From positions 5,075,174 through 5,139,173 of the forward strand of contig OZ038327.1 in the NCBI GenBank assembly GCA_964035795.1: a DNA stretch of 64,000 nt. The letters run 5' to 3'. The stretch comes from Pterobdella sp. o SKG-2022 (taxonomy: Eukaryota; Annelida; Clitellata; Hirudinida; Piscicolidae). Positions 28,598 to 57,723 of this stretch are shown here, piece after piece. The position numbers and the translations under genes were made by a program. The notes under the pieces are model-generated. The model did no database searches, was not told where the DNA came from, and saw only the letters and a program-made list of their open reading frames with translations. Every line of letters begins with the position of its first letter. Within the stretch, counting starts at the first letter, position 1.

Positions 28598-29107
28598 TTT
28601 CACTCCTCAGCTTAGCTTTTTTACTCCCATCTAACGCTTTTAAAACTTACTTTTCATTTTTACTATCCGAGGGTGATATTCAAAAAAATTGGGACATTCA
28701 AGTTAAAGTATTTCTGTATTTTCTTGTATAATCTCATCAAAAAACTATAAGAACGATTATATAAAAGCCCCAAAAAAACGGTATAATCAAATCATAACTG
28801 AAATAAAAAAAAAACCGTTGAAATTTTGTTGTAATGAATGGCTCTGAATAGCCCACTGTTTCAAAAAGTTGAAGTATTTGAAGCATTTGTAATCGAAAAG
28901 TATGAGTAAAGATGAATTTTTGGAATAATAAAAAAATAAAGAAAATTTTAAAAAAGTAAAAAAAATGAAAATAATAAAAATAAAGAAAAAATTATAAAAA
29001 ATAATAATAGTGAAAAAGAATAACAATATAAATGGAGAATTTATTTTATTTTCTATTGATAGTTTTTTTTAAACTTATTGTTGAATAAAGGCAAGTTTTT
29101 TTTTAGT

Positions 29108-29138
<31 letters not shown>

Positions 29139-29552
29139 ATAATAATAATAAAAATATTAATAATAAAAATAACAATAATAATACTAATAAAAACAATAAT
29201 ATGGTATTGGTTAACTAATAATTGAAAAATGATAATAAACATCATAGTAATTGAATGCAAATATAGTATTTATGATGGGTTGTTTGTATTTTCACACATA
29301 AGACTGTGTTTAATATTTAAATAAGGACTTTTTTATTTTTCTTTTTTGTTTCATTTTAATTTCTTTTCTATTTCTATCACTAAGAACCACAAAAATAATA
29401 TTCTTATTTTTATTGTTGTTGTTTCTATTATTATTAGTCTCATTATAGTTTTTTTATTATTCTTATTATTATTATTATTCTTATTATTAAATTCCTTCAA
29501 ACGTCATTGATTTCCTTATAAAGCAACTTTGATAGTAAATCATAACAAAAAA

Positions 29553-29757
29553 AATAACAAGAATAAATAACAAGAATAACAAGAATAACAAGAATAAATA
29601 ACAAGAATAACAAGAATAAATAACAAGAATAACAAGAATAAATAACAAGAATAACAAGAATAAATAACAAGAATAACAAGAATAAATAACAAGAATAACA
29701 AGAATAAATAACAAGAATAACAAGAATGAATAACAAGAATAAAGAATAAAAATAAAT
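29553..29757. repeat. 22-bp tandem repeat, about 9 units
   Basis: The unit is close to AATAACAAGAATAACAAG plus AATA. It is built from shorter AACAAGAAT blocks. Confidence 0.85.
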
Positions 29758-30591
29758 AACACTCAACATCGCCATTATCATTGGTGGTATCAAGAATGAA
29801 TTGACATGAACCTCTACTACTACTACTTGCCAATTTTTTGCGTCTACAACACTTACCTCCTAAATTTTCAATACATTTACTAGCAAAAATGATTATAACT
29901 CAACAAACTCAGCTCTCTGAGAAGTTATCTTTCATTTATATTCCTATAACTTTTTGGATACTTCTTTTAATGTTTTTCGAAGCACGTATTAATTTTTAGA
30001 AACATTTTAATATATTTCACTTCAAAAGTAGAAGGTTATTTTTAAAGACATTCATTTTAGAAAAAAAAACTATAACTACCAATGAGTTTAAACTTATCAT
30101 AAGACATTAGCGCATTCAAACAGCAAAAAATATAATTCAACAAGAAATTCACCTCCATTTCTTATATAATTTTTTTTTGATCTATAATTGATGACGTCAG
30201 ACCCATTTTTCTACCGCCAAACTTTTTTTTGCTATTAAAACTTTTTCACTCAACCCCTTTATTGTAGGAGTTAACTATAGGTGCAGAAGGAGAAGCAAAA
30301 TGTTAATAAAAAAAGCAATAATAAGAAAAAGTTTTATAAGAGCTGTCATTAATATTATTATTTTGTTTTATTCTTCAAATATGATATTTCCATTAAAAAA
30401 ATTTGTTTTTTATTAAAAGAATCATGACTATGCAAATAAAAATAATAATAATAAACAAAAAAATTCACAATAATATAAATTTATTTATTATTTATGTTTT
30501 TATTTATTTCATAATTTGACAGAAACTCTCGTAATCATGCTCATAAATAATAATAAAAAAATAAAAATCATGTTATTATTATTATTTTTTT

Positions 30592-30759
<168 letters not shown>

Positions 30760-32058
30760 AAGATCATAATCATGACTACACGCTTCACTGAATTTTTGCG
30801 TTTCAATGGCTTACTGATTGCCTTACTAATGGCTCATAACAACAATAATAATAATAAAAATAATAACAATAATAAAAATAATAATAACTACAATGATAAT
30901 AATACTGATAATAACAATACTAATAATAACAATAATAATCTTGATCATTGAGAAAAAATAATGCTAATCATGAAGATAAAATGAAGATAATAAATATATA
31001 AAAGAGCAGAGCATTAATTAAATGAAAAATAATATTGACATGTTGAAGAAGTTTAAATTTGGAGAAGTTTTCTAAAAAACAAATGAAATTGTAAAATATT
31101 AATTATAAATGAAGAATAATAAATATCAAAAAATGATAAATTTCTTTAAGCAAATTTTAAATAATAATAAATGAATGAATTATAATAAACAAAAAAGAAA
31201 TAAGTAATAAAAAAAAATAACGTATAAATAATAATAAACAAAAAATAAATGAATGAAAATAAATAAATAAATATTAGCTCAACGACCGACCACCCAAAAA
31301 CCATAAATAATTACTTGAGTTATCGAAGCAAAAAACCACCTTCAAGCCCTCAAATGATATATCTCATTTTTTTCTGATTGAATAAGCATTTGTGGTTTTT
31401 TGTCTATTGAGGTAAAATCGTTAAATAAATAGATAAAATAATAGAATAAATAAATAACAAAATAAATTAATAAATAAATTAATAAATAATAAAATAAACG
31501 AATAAAATAAACAAAAAAATGAATAAATGATATGAAATTTAAAAAATTCTATTTAAATCAAAAACTTTTATTAACTGAATAATAACACGAAGCTTTCCGT
31601 AAGTTGAACTCACATTATCAAGTATACAAACTTCAAGTTTTGTATTAGGTTAAGTAAATTATGGATCAATATCAATTGAAAAATTTAGAATCCACGTTAT
31701 TTTTGTTGCAAGCAAAAAGTTTTTTAGGCAATTTTTATATTCAATGAAGCTTTGAGAGAAGATTGCCCAATTATAGAGTCCTTATAATATATAAAAGTAT
31801 TGATATTTTCTCAGGCAATATATATATTCACTAAAGTTTAAAAAAATATTTTCTTATTATACATACTCTTCAAAGTATCTACACAAGTCGTGAAAACGAC
31901 TTAAATTTCAAGAATGGTTATTGAATACTGGCTAAAAAACCGAGTGACATGTTGATAACAATTTCAAATAAAATTAATTTGGAACAAAACTAAAAGTTTC
32001 CCAAAAATATTCAAATGTGGCGCAACTTTTTGTTGAACCTTCTCACTCTTTTTTACTT

Positions 32059-32257
32059 CCATGTTCCGCTGTGAAGGTTAGAAACGTAACCTATCTTCCT
32101 CATCAGACTGTTAGCGTTGATTCTCAGATGATTTCTTTTTTTATAGGCTAAGCTCTTAAAGAAGCTCTTCTCAAATAAAGAAAAAATCCTAGAACCAACA
32201 CTGACAGCCTGATGATGAAGATAGGGTACGTTCATAACTCACACAGTAGAACATGGG
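32059..32257. repeat. Imperfect fold-back element, arms about 66 bases
   Basis: The left arm (32059-32124) and the complement of the right arm (32191-32257) both read, with substitutions, CCATGTTC..CTGTG, AACGTA.CCTATCTTC, TCATCAG.CTGT.AG and GTTG.TTCT. By eye about four in five positions match. The centre (about 65 bases) contains GCTCTTAAAGAAGCTC. A MITE or a long hairpin transcript would look like this. Confidence 0.75.
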
Positions 32258-33531
32258 GGTGATAAAAATAAGAAAAAATATAAACTCAATACGTTAATAA
32301 CAGAGTTACAAACATTTCTTTTCCCCTCTGAGTATGAATCTTTGATAAGATTAGACTTCAAAAATATACTTGTAGGTGCTCATAATGATACGAACCATGG
32401 AAACATGGAAGTATTTGAGTTTTTTATTGAAAATTTCGATATGTATTCTATATCATCATTAGGATACTAACTTGTTAAATAACTTTAATGAAAATTTATT
32501 ATATTTTCATAATAGTACGAAAATCTTCGTGTATTAAGCATATAAATACTTCGTGTTTCACTATTTGATAATACGTTTTCTATTCTAAGATAAGTAGACA
32601 TTTGGCGTCTTCAAACGGTTCAAAGTATTAAAATAGTTAAATTTTGTTATTAGCGTTCTGAAATAACATTTTTGATAGATTTTTTAAATGGATAACAGAA
32701 TAACTCATTGCTAACTCAGTCCTCACTTCAAAATTACTATCGATTTGTTCACTGTGAAGATTTTAAATTGTCCATCAAGTTCATTGAAATTAAACTGATT
32801 AAAAATCTTAAAACGTACAAATAAGTTTGTTGAACGTTGGTAAACTATATTTAATTTAACAAATTTTTTAATACTTCATATCGATCTGATAATAAGATCG
32901 GTATCGGTTTAAGTGTTTTTATGAGATTTTTTGAATGGTAAGAGGGATGCTTCAGGTTTATGTGGTGTTGAGATGTTTGTTGATCTATTTTTGGAAGTGG
33001 TGGAATGGATGTTGCAGGTGTAATGAGGTGGTTTGATTAGGTGGTTTGATTAGGTGGTTTGATTAGTGGTGTGGATGGTGTTTGGGGTGTTTGAGGGTTG
33101 AGTGTGTGAAGGTTGAATTGAGTAAAGCAAAAATTTAGAAAACGAAAATTTGTTTATAAAATTTTCATTTTGAAACACAAAAGTGATCAAATGAAAATAG
33201 ATGTATTGAATCAAGTATTATAATTCAAATGGGAAACAACAGACTTGATATACATAAAAAACTAACTGGTAACAGTAACTGAGTACAATAACTGAAAAAA
33301 AAACATAAAAACTTTTTATAAAAATATCATAACAATAAGAATTACTAATAATGGGAATAATAATGACAAACAAAAAATCAATAAGTTTGACATGTGTTCA
33401 AATGTTCTCAGCCTCGTCTATATTCGTCCGCTTTTATAATAATAAAAATAATAACAAAAATAACAATACTAATAGGATAAACAGGAAAAATAGAAATAAT
33501 AATGAAATTAATGAAGAGCATAAAAACAATA

Positions 33532-33900
<369 letters not shown>

Positions 33901-33910
33901 TTATTATTAT

Positions 33911-35160
33911 TTGTACATCACTGACAGCCTCCGCAATATCTGTGCTACCGGGTCTGCGGCCGTCTTAGTGTCTTTAGATATTTCAGCAGCTTTTGACACC
34001 ATTAATCATCCAAATATGCTGCATATCCTTGAAGACTACTTTCACATTTCTGGCATTGCTTTATCCTGGTTTCAGTCCTATCTTTCCGAACGCAAGCAAT
34101 TTGTTAAGATAAGCTGCTCTTCCTCTACCCCTGTCTCCCTTCGTTTTGGTGTTCCTCAAGGTTCTGTTCTTGGGCCCATACTCTTTTCTCTTTATACTTC
34201 TCCTATTAGCGAGATCATACAGAAGCACGACGTTCTATATCATCAGTTTGCTGATGATATTACCCTCTTTACAGGCGCTTCTTACCTTGATCCTCATCCC
34301 AGCCTCACTAAGATATCTGAATGCATCACTGAGCTCAATCTTTGGTTTTCTAACAATCACCTCATGTTGAATCCTAACAAAAGCGAAGTGATGTTTGTCG
34401 GCAGTCCCATACTCCTTTCCAAATCCAATCTTCCCACTGAAGTAATCTTTGACAGCACTACTCTTTCCGTAACGTCCAAACTGAAGATACTAGGTGTAAC
34501 TCTTGATTCTAGACTCAACTTTACACACTTTGTCTCTCAGATCATACAATCATCCAACTTTCATCTCCATGCGATCAGACAGGCACGCAAGTTCCTACCC
34601 TTTGACACTGCCGTTGCTCTGATCATCTCTTTAGTTCTTTCAAGGATTGATTACTGTAACTCTCTTCTTTGTCGACTCCCGAACTGTCTTATTTCTAAGT
34701 TGCAATCTCTCCAAAATCGCGCTGCTAAAACCGCTCTTCAAGCCGACTACTATTCTTCATCTCACACCTGTCTCGATCGCCTCCATTGGCTGCCGGTCGT
34801 ACTAAGAGCCCAGTTCAAGTTGCTATGGCTCACGGCTAACATCTTATACTTTAATCAGCCAGCTTATTTATATGACCGTCTTTCCATCAGACAGACTTCT
34901 GAGTCTCTCAGGTCTTCCAACACTGGTTTATGCCTACATCAGCCTGTCTCTTCTAAACCTTTCTTACATCGCTCCTTCTCGCATATCGCCCCTCACTTAT
35001 GGAACTCTCTTCCACTTAATGTCCGTCTTTCACCTTCTCTTAAAATTTTTCGCAAGCGTTTAAAAACGCATCTTTATAGCCAAATTTCTTTCTCATAGCC
35101 CTTCTGATTAGAACAGCGCCTCTGCAGCAAACCTAGTTTGCAAACTGCGCGCCCTACAAA
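33911..35160 (+). mobile_element. 5'-truncated CR1/L2/Jockey-type LINE, reverse transcriptase
   Basis: One uninterrupted frame (stop at 35096-35098) begins inside the RT domain. It has motif A (LVSLDISAAFDTINH), the GVPQGSVLGPILFSLY motif and the catalytic FADDITLF (motif C). Then come thumb and C-terminal signatures typical of this superfamily: LQSLQNRAAKTAL, RLHWLPV and LWNSLPL. The endonuclease and the first RT motifs are missing, as expected for 5' truncation during target-primed reverse transcription. The short 3' UTR ends in TACAAA repeats and an ATT tail. Absence of stops suggests a recent insertion. Confidence 0.88.
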
Positions 35161-35169
35161 TACAAATAC

Positions 35170-35392
<223 letters not shown>

Positions 35393-35942
35393 TGATGTGT
35401 TGTTATGATTTGACGAAAATTACAGTGTAAATAACAACGAAAACTGCTGACTCCAATAAAGACTACAACAACAACAAGAATTAGATTATCATTCGTTATG
35501 TTTTTATGGTGTGATTAAGCACGTAATTAATGAGAACCAAGTGTATTTCATTGGAAAAGTCTGAAGTTTTGATGTAATTTTGGTATTTTTACTGTTAACG
35601 AAAATGTTTTGTCATTTTCGAATGGAAATGAGTTTAGTTTTTGTTTATTTTGTGTTAGTTGATTTAACATGGAAACTGTTTGTATCATAATTACTAGTGA
35701 AAAATTTAGGTTAGTAGGGACAAAAATAGTGGTGTTTATAGTGACAAAGAGTTACTGACATAATTAATTGAAAAAAAACAGAAAAAAAAATAATATTGAC
35801 ATTAAGATTAGTGACAAGACTGAACTACTTCTTGCCGTAGGATTAAAAAGTTAATTGAAAAGTAGAAAAGAATCATAATAAAAATAATAATTGAAAAAAA
35901 AATGACATAAAAAATATTAAAAAGAAATTTTAAATGAGAAAC

Positions 35943-36182
<240 letters not shown>

Positions 36183-36285
36183 AATGATACCACTATTTCT
36201 ATTGTTAATTAACTTATGGAAACTTTTTTCAAGCTCGGACTACTATCATTGAGACAATAACTTTCAGAAAAATGTGATTATTGAA

Positions 36286-36327
<42 letters not shown>

Positions 36328-38273
36328 GCAAACAAAAACAATAATTATCATTTTATCATTCTTATTATCACATAAAAAAAATATTATTATTAATATTTAT
36401 ATGAAAGAACATAAAATATATGTATTTATTAGATAAAATGAATTTGTCATTTTTTTTTCAAAAACTCTTTTTCGTAATATTGATTCATTGTTTTCAAGGC
36501 CATTTAGTACAAATTAAAAATAATACCATTGATAATTGACAAAATAATCAATAACAACTGCATCGACTGCAACAATGGTGCTTGTGATGAATGGTGAATA
36601 CGTTAGCAGCTTGGTGCACCACATAAGGGAGTGAATTATCCATGAAATAAATAAGAAATTTTATAATAAAATTTTTCATCAAAAAGATTTGATTATAATT
36701 TGCAAAGATATTTTGAATTTTAATCTATATGTTTGAAACATTTTTAAAAATAATTAATAATTTATAGTTCTCTCAACAAGCATTTTCCTTTCCATCCCCC
36801 ATTTTGCCCTTTTATAATTTTTAGCTTCACCCATGCTAAAGCACGTTAGTCTAATCTGGTTTATTTAAAAAAAAGAAATATTGTAGAAAGAATACAAAGA
36901 AATACACAAAAAACTATAATACAAAAGAAATACACTAATAAACAATAATAAAAAAAAATAAACGAAAAACTATAATACAAAAAGAAATACACAAAGAACT
37001 ATCTAAAAACCCATCTTCAAAATATAATGGTAAGGGTACAATTTTGTTTCACAAGAAGATCATCATCATCACAAGATCATGGCTAGGACACACCGGACCA
37101 TATATATGAAGATATAGAAGGATTATGGTGAGATGCTGCGGAACAAGCTGATCAAAAATACAAAAAGCTTTGATGTACATTTTCTAACACTTCTGAATTA
37201 TTTCCATCTTTTAATAATAAGAGGTTAGCTTTTTCATTGCGGAAGATTTTTTTGTCTAAACTCCTTTGTGTTATAATTTCACGCCTTAATTTGTTGAATA
37301 TGATAAAAGATTACTGGATTCAGAATTGTCATTTCAATCAGTAATTAAATTGTTGGCGTAAAATGGCCAGAAATCAATATAGTAGAAACAAACACTATGG
37401 CTTTATTTTACTTTTAATCACTTGATAATGTAAGCTGCTCTTACGAAAAGCTTCGTGTCTTTGAATTTTAACGTACTTGATAATGTTAACGAAAAGCTTT
37501 TAACTAAATAAAATTACCCTTAGTGTTCAAATAATTTGCAGTTTTTCGTGTAATAAGTTTCTCAATAAACCATAATTTTTTTCTATTATATGCAGTAACA
37601 AAATGGTATTTATACGATTTAGTGTGCTTCTGAGATTCTTCGTTTTCTAACGTGAAGAGTTTTATCCTGAATACTTCAAATTAACCTTTGAGCTGGGTTG
37701 GCTATGGGGTGTTTTCATAGGTTCGAAATTCTCTTATGTATATATAAGCGGTGATCCTTGGTTTTTCTCAAAATTGAATAATATTTTTTGTTGTAAAGTG
37801 CGAAGCTTTACTCTAAAATGTTACACTACTTATGAAATTCTTCGTTCTTTTTATAAAAACATCTATTTTTTGATGATCATTATGTTAAGTAATCAATGAT
37901 TATCTTCTCATATGAGATAACTAATTAAAAAAACGTATCGATTTATGCGTACGAACTTTGTGAATTCGATGGGAAACCAATAGAGATGAGATATGATCAA
38001 AAGGATAGACTATTTTTTTTAATGAATGCTTGTTGGAAAATTGGTTATATGAAGTAGTTACGAAGTAGTTATCATGAGTTTGCTGAAATTAATTGGATTA
38101 TTATTAAATTTTGCTATTTGATTATTTTTTTTATTTTTTTTTTTGCGTTTTTAGTTTGAGTTTTTGGAGCTATAGTTTTGTTGTGAAACTTCAACAGTTT
38201 TTTTTTAAATAGTTGTTTAAACCACATTAAAATTTTCATAAATTTTTAAAAATTGATGAAAACAAATTTTGAA

Positions 38274-38356
38274 ATGCTTTATATTGCATATTATTTTTGT
38301 TTTTTTCTATTATATCATAATAGAAAAAAACAAAAATAATATGCAATATAAAGCAT
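38274..38356. repeat. Perfect 40-bp palindrome with 3-base spacer
   Basis: The left arm 38274-38313 begins ATGCTTTATATTGCATATTA. The right arm 38317-38356 is its exact complement, ending TAATATGCAATATAAAGCAT. Spacer ATC. Checked base by base; no mismatch was found. Confidence 0.93.
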
Positions 38357-40177
38357 AGAAAAAACAGCAATAATACAAAAAAAAATAACAATGAAAATTA
38401 GCAAAAATAAAAAAATAACTACAATACGCGATAAAAAAATAACTGCAATAATACGAAAAAAAAACATTATAATAGAAAAATTTGAAAAAATAAAAAATAA
38501 AAACCCCAACAATAATAATAATGAAACAAAAAAAATATAATATAAAAAAATATATATAAAAAAATATAATAATAATGATAATAATAATACACAAAAAAAC
38601 ATATTAATAATAGCAAAACAAAAAAAATCATAATAATACGCAATAACAATTATGGATTATTCAAGCTAGTCTATACTTAAACTCTATTTTAGTTAATGTT
38701 GAGTCAATATTAATTAAGCACCAAAAATAACACTAAAATCGCATGCGCGGAGTTTCATGTAGAAATTTCAATGAAGGATGAACTAATAATCAAATTTATG
38801 ATTTTTTTTAGATACATTTTTATATTCTTATCAAAATTTCTTGATTTGTTTAACAAGGAATTATGACAGGGTTGAGCTTTGAGAAAATTAGAGCCTTTTA
38901 AAACAATAATTGTATCTAAAAATTTCTCATTTTGGAGATTAAAATGCTACTTTTTCAACATATTTATTTAAAATAATTCAACTCATGTAGATGTAAAGTT
39001 TGAGGAAGGTGTGACCCGCTTAGTTTTTAGTTTTTTTCACTAACTTCATTGCTCACTTCATCATCAGTGAGTGTCGTTATTGATACTAATTTATTGGAAA
39101 ACCTATGTTTAAAAAAAGTAAAAAACGAATATTTATGAGAAGTTGATAAAAAATAATATATTGTGAGTCATTCATGGATAAAAGTTGAAAAATGAATGAG
39201 CATGATACAAAATGTGCGATGGAGACGGTTGAGACCTTCTCGCTTTTATTATGGTGTATTCTAACAAACAAAATTTAAATAAATTTTATCAAACTCATAA
39301 TAAAAGTAATTTGATAAATAATGAGCAAAAGAAAAGTATATATTTAAAAAAAAATATTTTTTATTTCTAAATTAAACGCTTCTGTTTAGGCGGTGCGCTA
39401 AAAATTTTAAATTCAAAATTAGCATTTAAATTTCTTTCAGACTAATATTTAATAATATTTAATTTATTTTGTAAAATGATTGACAAGGATTTGGTGAGAG
39501 TTTTATTTGTTAAAATTGAGTTTCTATATATATATCAAAAATGTTATTTTCGAATTTTAAAAAATTCAAGTATACTATCTTTGAAATAATAAAACTTGAG
39601 TTTTAATAATACTTAAAACTCCCGATATAATGTCATTTTATTTTGAATTTTGAAATTTAAATTGAAACAGTATTTTTTTTCATTATTTTTTAAACATGTC
39701 TATCAATATATACAATGCTAGGGTTAACATTATGTTTCACATTACTATTTCATATGTTTTCTAACTTCCAAATAATAATAACAATTAAAAAGTATTTTAA
39801 ATTCAAAAAAACACATTTTGTCTTTTTAATCAACATACCTGAAATCAACAATTCACTAGAAATAGTATTAGAGATAAAAATTCATTTATTTCCAATAATA
39901 ATTATTTGTTGAAAAGCTAGAATTTTAATCTTTGGGACAACTTTTATATATTCTCATTTAAATCAAGACTATAATATAAAAACATTGTACCCAAGTCATC
40001 ATTAAAGAGAATAATTTTAAAATGCCAGTCATTAATAATAAAAAATTATCATTTAAATTTTTTCGGCATTTTCTCAATTTATATACCCATTATTATAACT
40101 TGTGCTTGCAATGAACTTTCTGCATTTTTTATTCAGCTTTTTTATTGCTTTTTTCAATAATTTTGTATATTATAAAT

Positions 40178-40250
40178 ATTATTATTAATTATATAAATAT
40201 TATTATTAATTATATAAATATTATTATTAATTATATAAATATTATTATTC
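40178..40250. repeat. 21-bp tandem repeat, about 3.5 units
   Basis: The unit is close to ATAAATATTATTATTAATTA plus T. It lies about 140 bases upstream of the first recognised anillin exon. Confidence 0.8.
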
Positions 40251-40385
40251 ATTTAATAATCAATCAAATAATAAAAAAATCTTCAAACACCAAATATTCA
40301 AGCTATCCATAACAAATCTAACACAAGAAAAATTATTAAACATTCAAACATACATGTGTAAAGCATAAAACATCTAAACAAACAG

Positions 40386-52388
<12,003 letters not shown>

Positions 52389-55159
52389 TTATATGTGCTT
52401 GTATATGAAAATCTTTCTGTTGATAATTGTCAACGGTGTTGTTTTTCATATGTAATAGGATTTAATATTTAAAATTTGAGCCCTCTAGCGATTATATAAA
52501 TTATTATATCATAATTCGTCCAAATTTTTTGCAGTTTTTGTAAATATACTTTTCTATTTCAATACCATCATCACATTTAATTAATATCACAAATACTAAA
52601 ATTCATTTTAGATCAAACTCATGATAATCATAAACTAATGGCTATGCTTTTATAGACAATTCTCTCAATTTAATTCCCAAATAATCATCTGTTATATATA
52701 TTTCCCAGCTTTTATACATATATAACTTATATCATTAACACTAGTTTTCGTTTAAATAGAATCAACGATTGTAACTGGACTGAAAATTTTTACTTTTTTG
52801 AATATTTTTCATCAGACTTTCCAAAATTAACACCAAAGAATTGAACTTTTTCATTCGATTTAAATTCTCTATTATCAAATTATTTCACTTCAAACTTGTG
52901 TAAGAATTAGTAAATAACTATCAACCGCATCAAATAATCAAATTTCAGTCCATCAAATCTACCATCGAAACTCATGTTGAAAAACACTTGATTTACTTAA
53001 GCATCAATGTTGACAGTAAAAAACATTAGCCATGACACAACTGGTGCAAGATTGAAATGTGCTTGAATAATTCTCAAAGCTCCACTATAGATTTCTTGGG
53101 ACTCAACTGAGTTGTTATGGACTGTACCAAGATGACAAAATCCCAACCCTTTACAAACAGCTCAAGGTTAAATTATTCAAAGTTCCTTGGGAGATTTTTA
53201 CATTCTGAAATTAATTATCCGATAAAGCAAAACAGACAGTGATATAGGGTGGAACATATGAATTGTTGATAAAACATACATAATCAATTCTTTTGACTGG
53301 CCAGTAGGTAGCATATACGCCTCTTTCCTTATTAAGCGTTGTATCTGGTTTTTTGCCAAGTTTCTGTAGCATTCAGTAATGGGCTTTTAACGCAAGCATT
53401 AAAAAACTTTCCACGAAGAAGCGTTGGTAGGAATTTATTTGAGAATATGTTTCTGCATACCTTGAACTACTTGTTTGGATCGAAATGCAACAGCCGAGTC
53501 TGTTAATCTTTTAGAGTCTTGTACATTACTTAAGTATTTTGACGTGTGCACTTTTTCTACCTAACGTTTAGATTCTGACTCGTTTTGTGGACATTTACTA
53601 CACATTGGACATTTGAAGGATGTCACATCGTTAGTATTAAATGGTCGTTTCAGCTTAGTGCAGTGATGATGAGTCCAAAATTTACTAAGAGAGCATTTGA
53701 TGTAAATGGCCAAACATTGCGACCACAGACAGTACAAGGTCATTCTCTCTGTTTGGTAAAAGAGCAATTGCGCACAAAATCATAACATTTGATTACTAAA
53801 TTTGTGCAAGTAATTGTAAAATTTTTAAAAAGAAAAAAGTTTTTCAAATAAAAATTATGTTTGAATATTCAAAAAAAGATTTGGTACACAATTGAAAAGA
53901 TTTGGTATTTATTGGAAAACCCCTATATAATAATAATTGGGTTGCAACATTGATAAATGATAAAATTATATAACAAATTTTTTTCTAACCAGCTTCTAGC
54001 TTAAAAATGAGAGAAGCAAAAACTTGAGAATTTTGTGCCTAACTCAGTACATTAAGTGCAATGAAAAGTTTATATAAGTTCTATCAGGAATCTTCAGTTT
54101 TTATGGTACTAGTTATGGTGTGGTTGTGTCACAATTCCATTTAAGTTTAGGAGTTTTATGTGCTTATTAAAGACAATTACCTAAAAATGTATGTTAAAAT
54201 TAACTTGCTCATATTAAAGGTAAAGTTACTATGGAATTGCGCAATTAAAGATTTTGAAGATAATGGACACGTAAAACTATTTTATCTATAAAATTTAAAC
54301 TTCATTATTGGTGCAAAATTACAATCAAACAAAAACAAAATGTCTTTTACGTTTTAGCATACAATGTCATCATCTCTCAAAAGATCGACAAGAAACGAAC
54401 GGGTTACTCTGCAAAAAAGGTACTCTGGTTTGTGACGTTGTTACTTTGGGTTAAAAGTTGGTTATTTTTGATTTTCAAATTTTAAAGTGAATGAAATTAT
54501 TTAAGTTTTTTCATTGGTTTAGAAACTTTGATTAAACCACTAAAATCTTTCTTCCCGTTTTCATTTATCAAGGCTGGATAGAAAGAGATAAAAACAATTT
54601 AACTTTCTAAGTTGTTTAAATTATTTTGATTTCCCACGAAAATTCACTTTTTAGTATTTCTTGCTCAGTTTTTATCATTTTCATTTATGTCTTTATTTAA
54701 TTATTGGAAAATATTTCCCAATACGAGATCTATAATTTTAAATCTAACGAAATCTTTGGTCAAAAATATTAAAGATATTTAAACCAAAGAGGAAACCCTA
54801 TAATAAAGATATTTAGGACCTTCAAATAATTTCTTGAAAAAACTACATCTCTTGTATAGTTTGTGAATGATTTACAGAAGAGTAAAAATTGTTTTATTGG
54901 GTAAAAAAATTGAAAATCTTCATAGTTCTAATGGACAACCATCATTTTGTATGTTTAGTATTGCACAAATCATTAAATTAATTAATATTAGAAATTTAAC
55001 TATTTTTAAATGGAAAAGCTTATATCAAATCTTGAAATAAGGCTGAAATACAATGGTATACAGGTCATATACAATACAAATGGGGTATTTTATATATAAA
55101 CCTAAAATAAAAATATTAAAATTATGAAATAAGGCAATGAGGCAGTGTGGAATGGATAT
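52389..55159. other. Intergenic region between convergent anillin and FKBP15-like genes
   Basis: Mostly AT-rich with no exon recognised, apart from a degenerate transposon-like zinc-finger fragment on the minus strand at 53561-53767. Confidence 0.55.
53561..53767 (-). pseudogene. Possible PHD-like finger remnant of a retrotransposon
   Basis: The minus strand reads SKFWTHHHCTKLKRPFNTND then VTSFKCPMCSKCP. The pattern W-x-H-x2-C, a spaced Phe and then CPxC is that of the PHD-type finger found in ORF1 of many CR1/Jockey-like elements. The upstream Cys pairs are disturbed. The call rests on a short pattern only. Confidence 0.3.
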
Positions 55160-57523
<2,364 letters not shown>

Positions 57524-57723
57524 NNNNNNNNNNNNNNNNNNNNNNNNNNNNNNNNNNNNNNNNNNNNNNNNNNNNNNNNNNNNNNNNNNNNNNNNNNNNN
57601 NNNNNNNNNNNNNNNNNNNNNNNNNNNNNNNNNNNNNNNNNNNNNNNNNNNNNNNNNNNNNNNNNNNNNNNNNNNNNNNNNNNNNNNNNNNNNNNNNNNN
57701 NNNNNNNNNNNNNNNNNNNNNNN
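57524..57723. other. Assembly gap (200 N)
   Basis: Exactly 200 N, so the size is probably arbitrary. The missing endonuclease half of LINE copy 1 presumably lies here. Confidence 0.99.
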
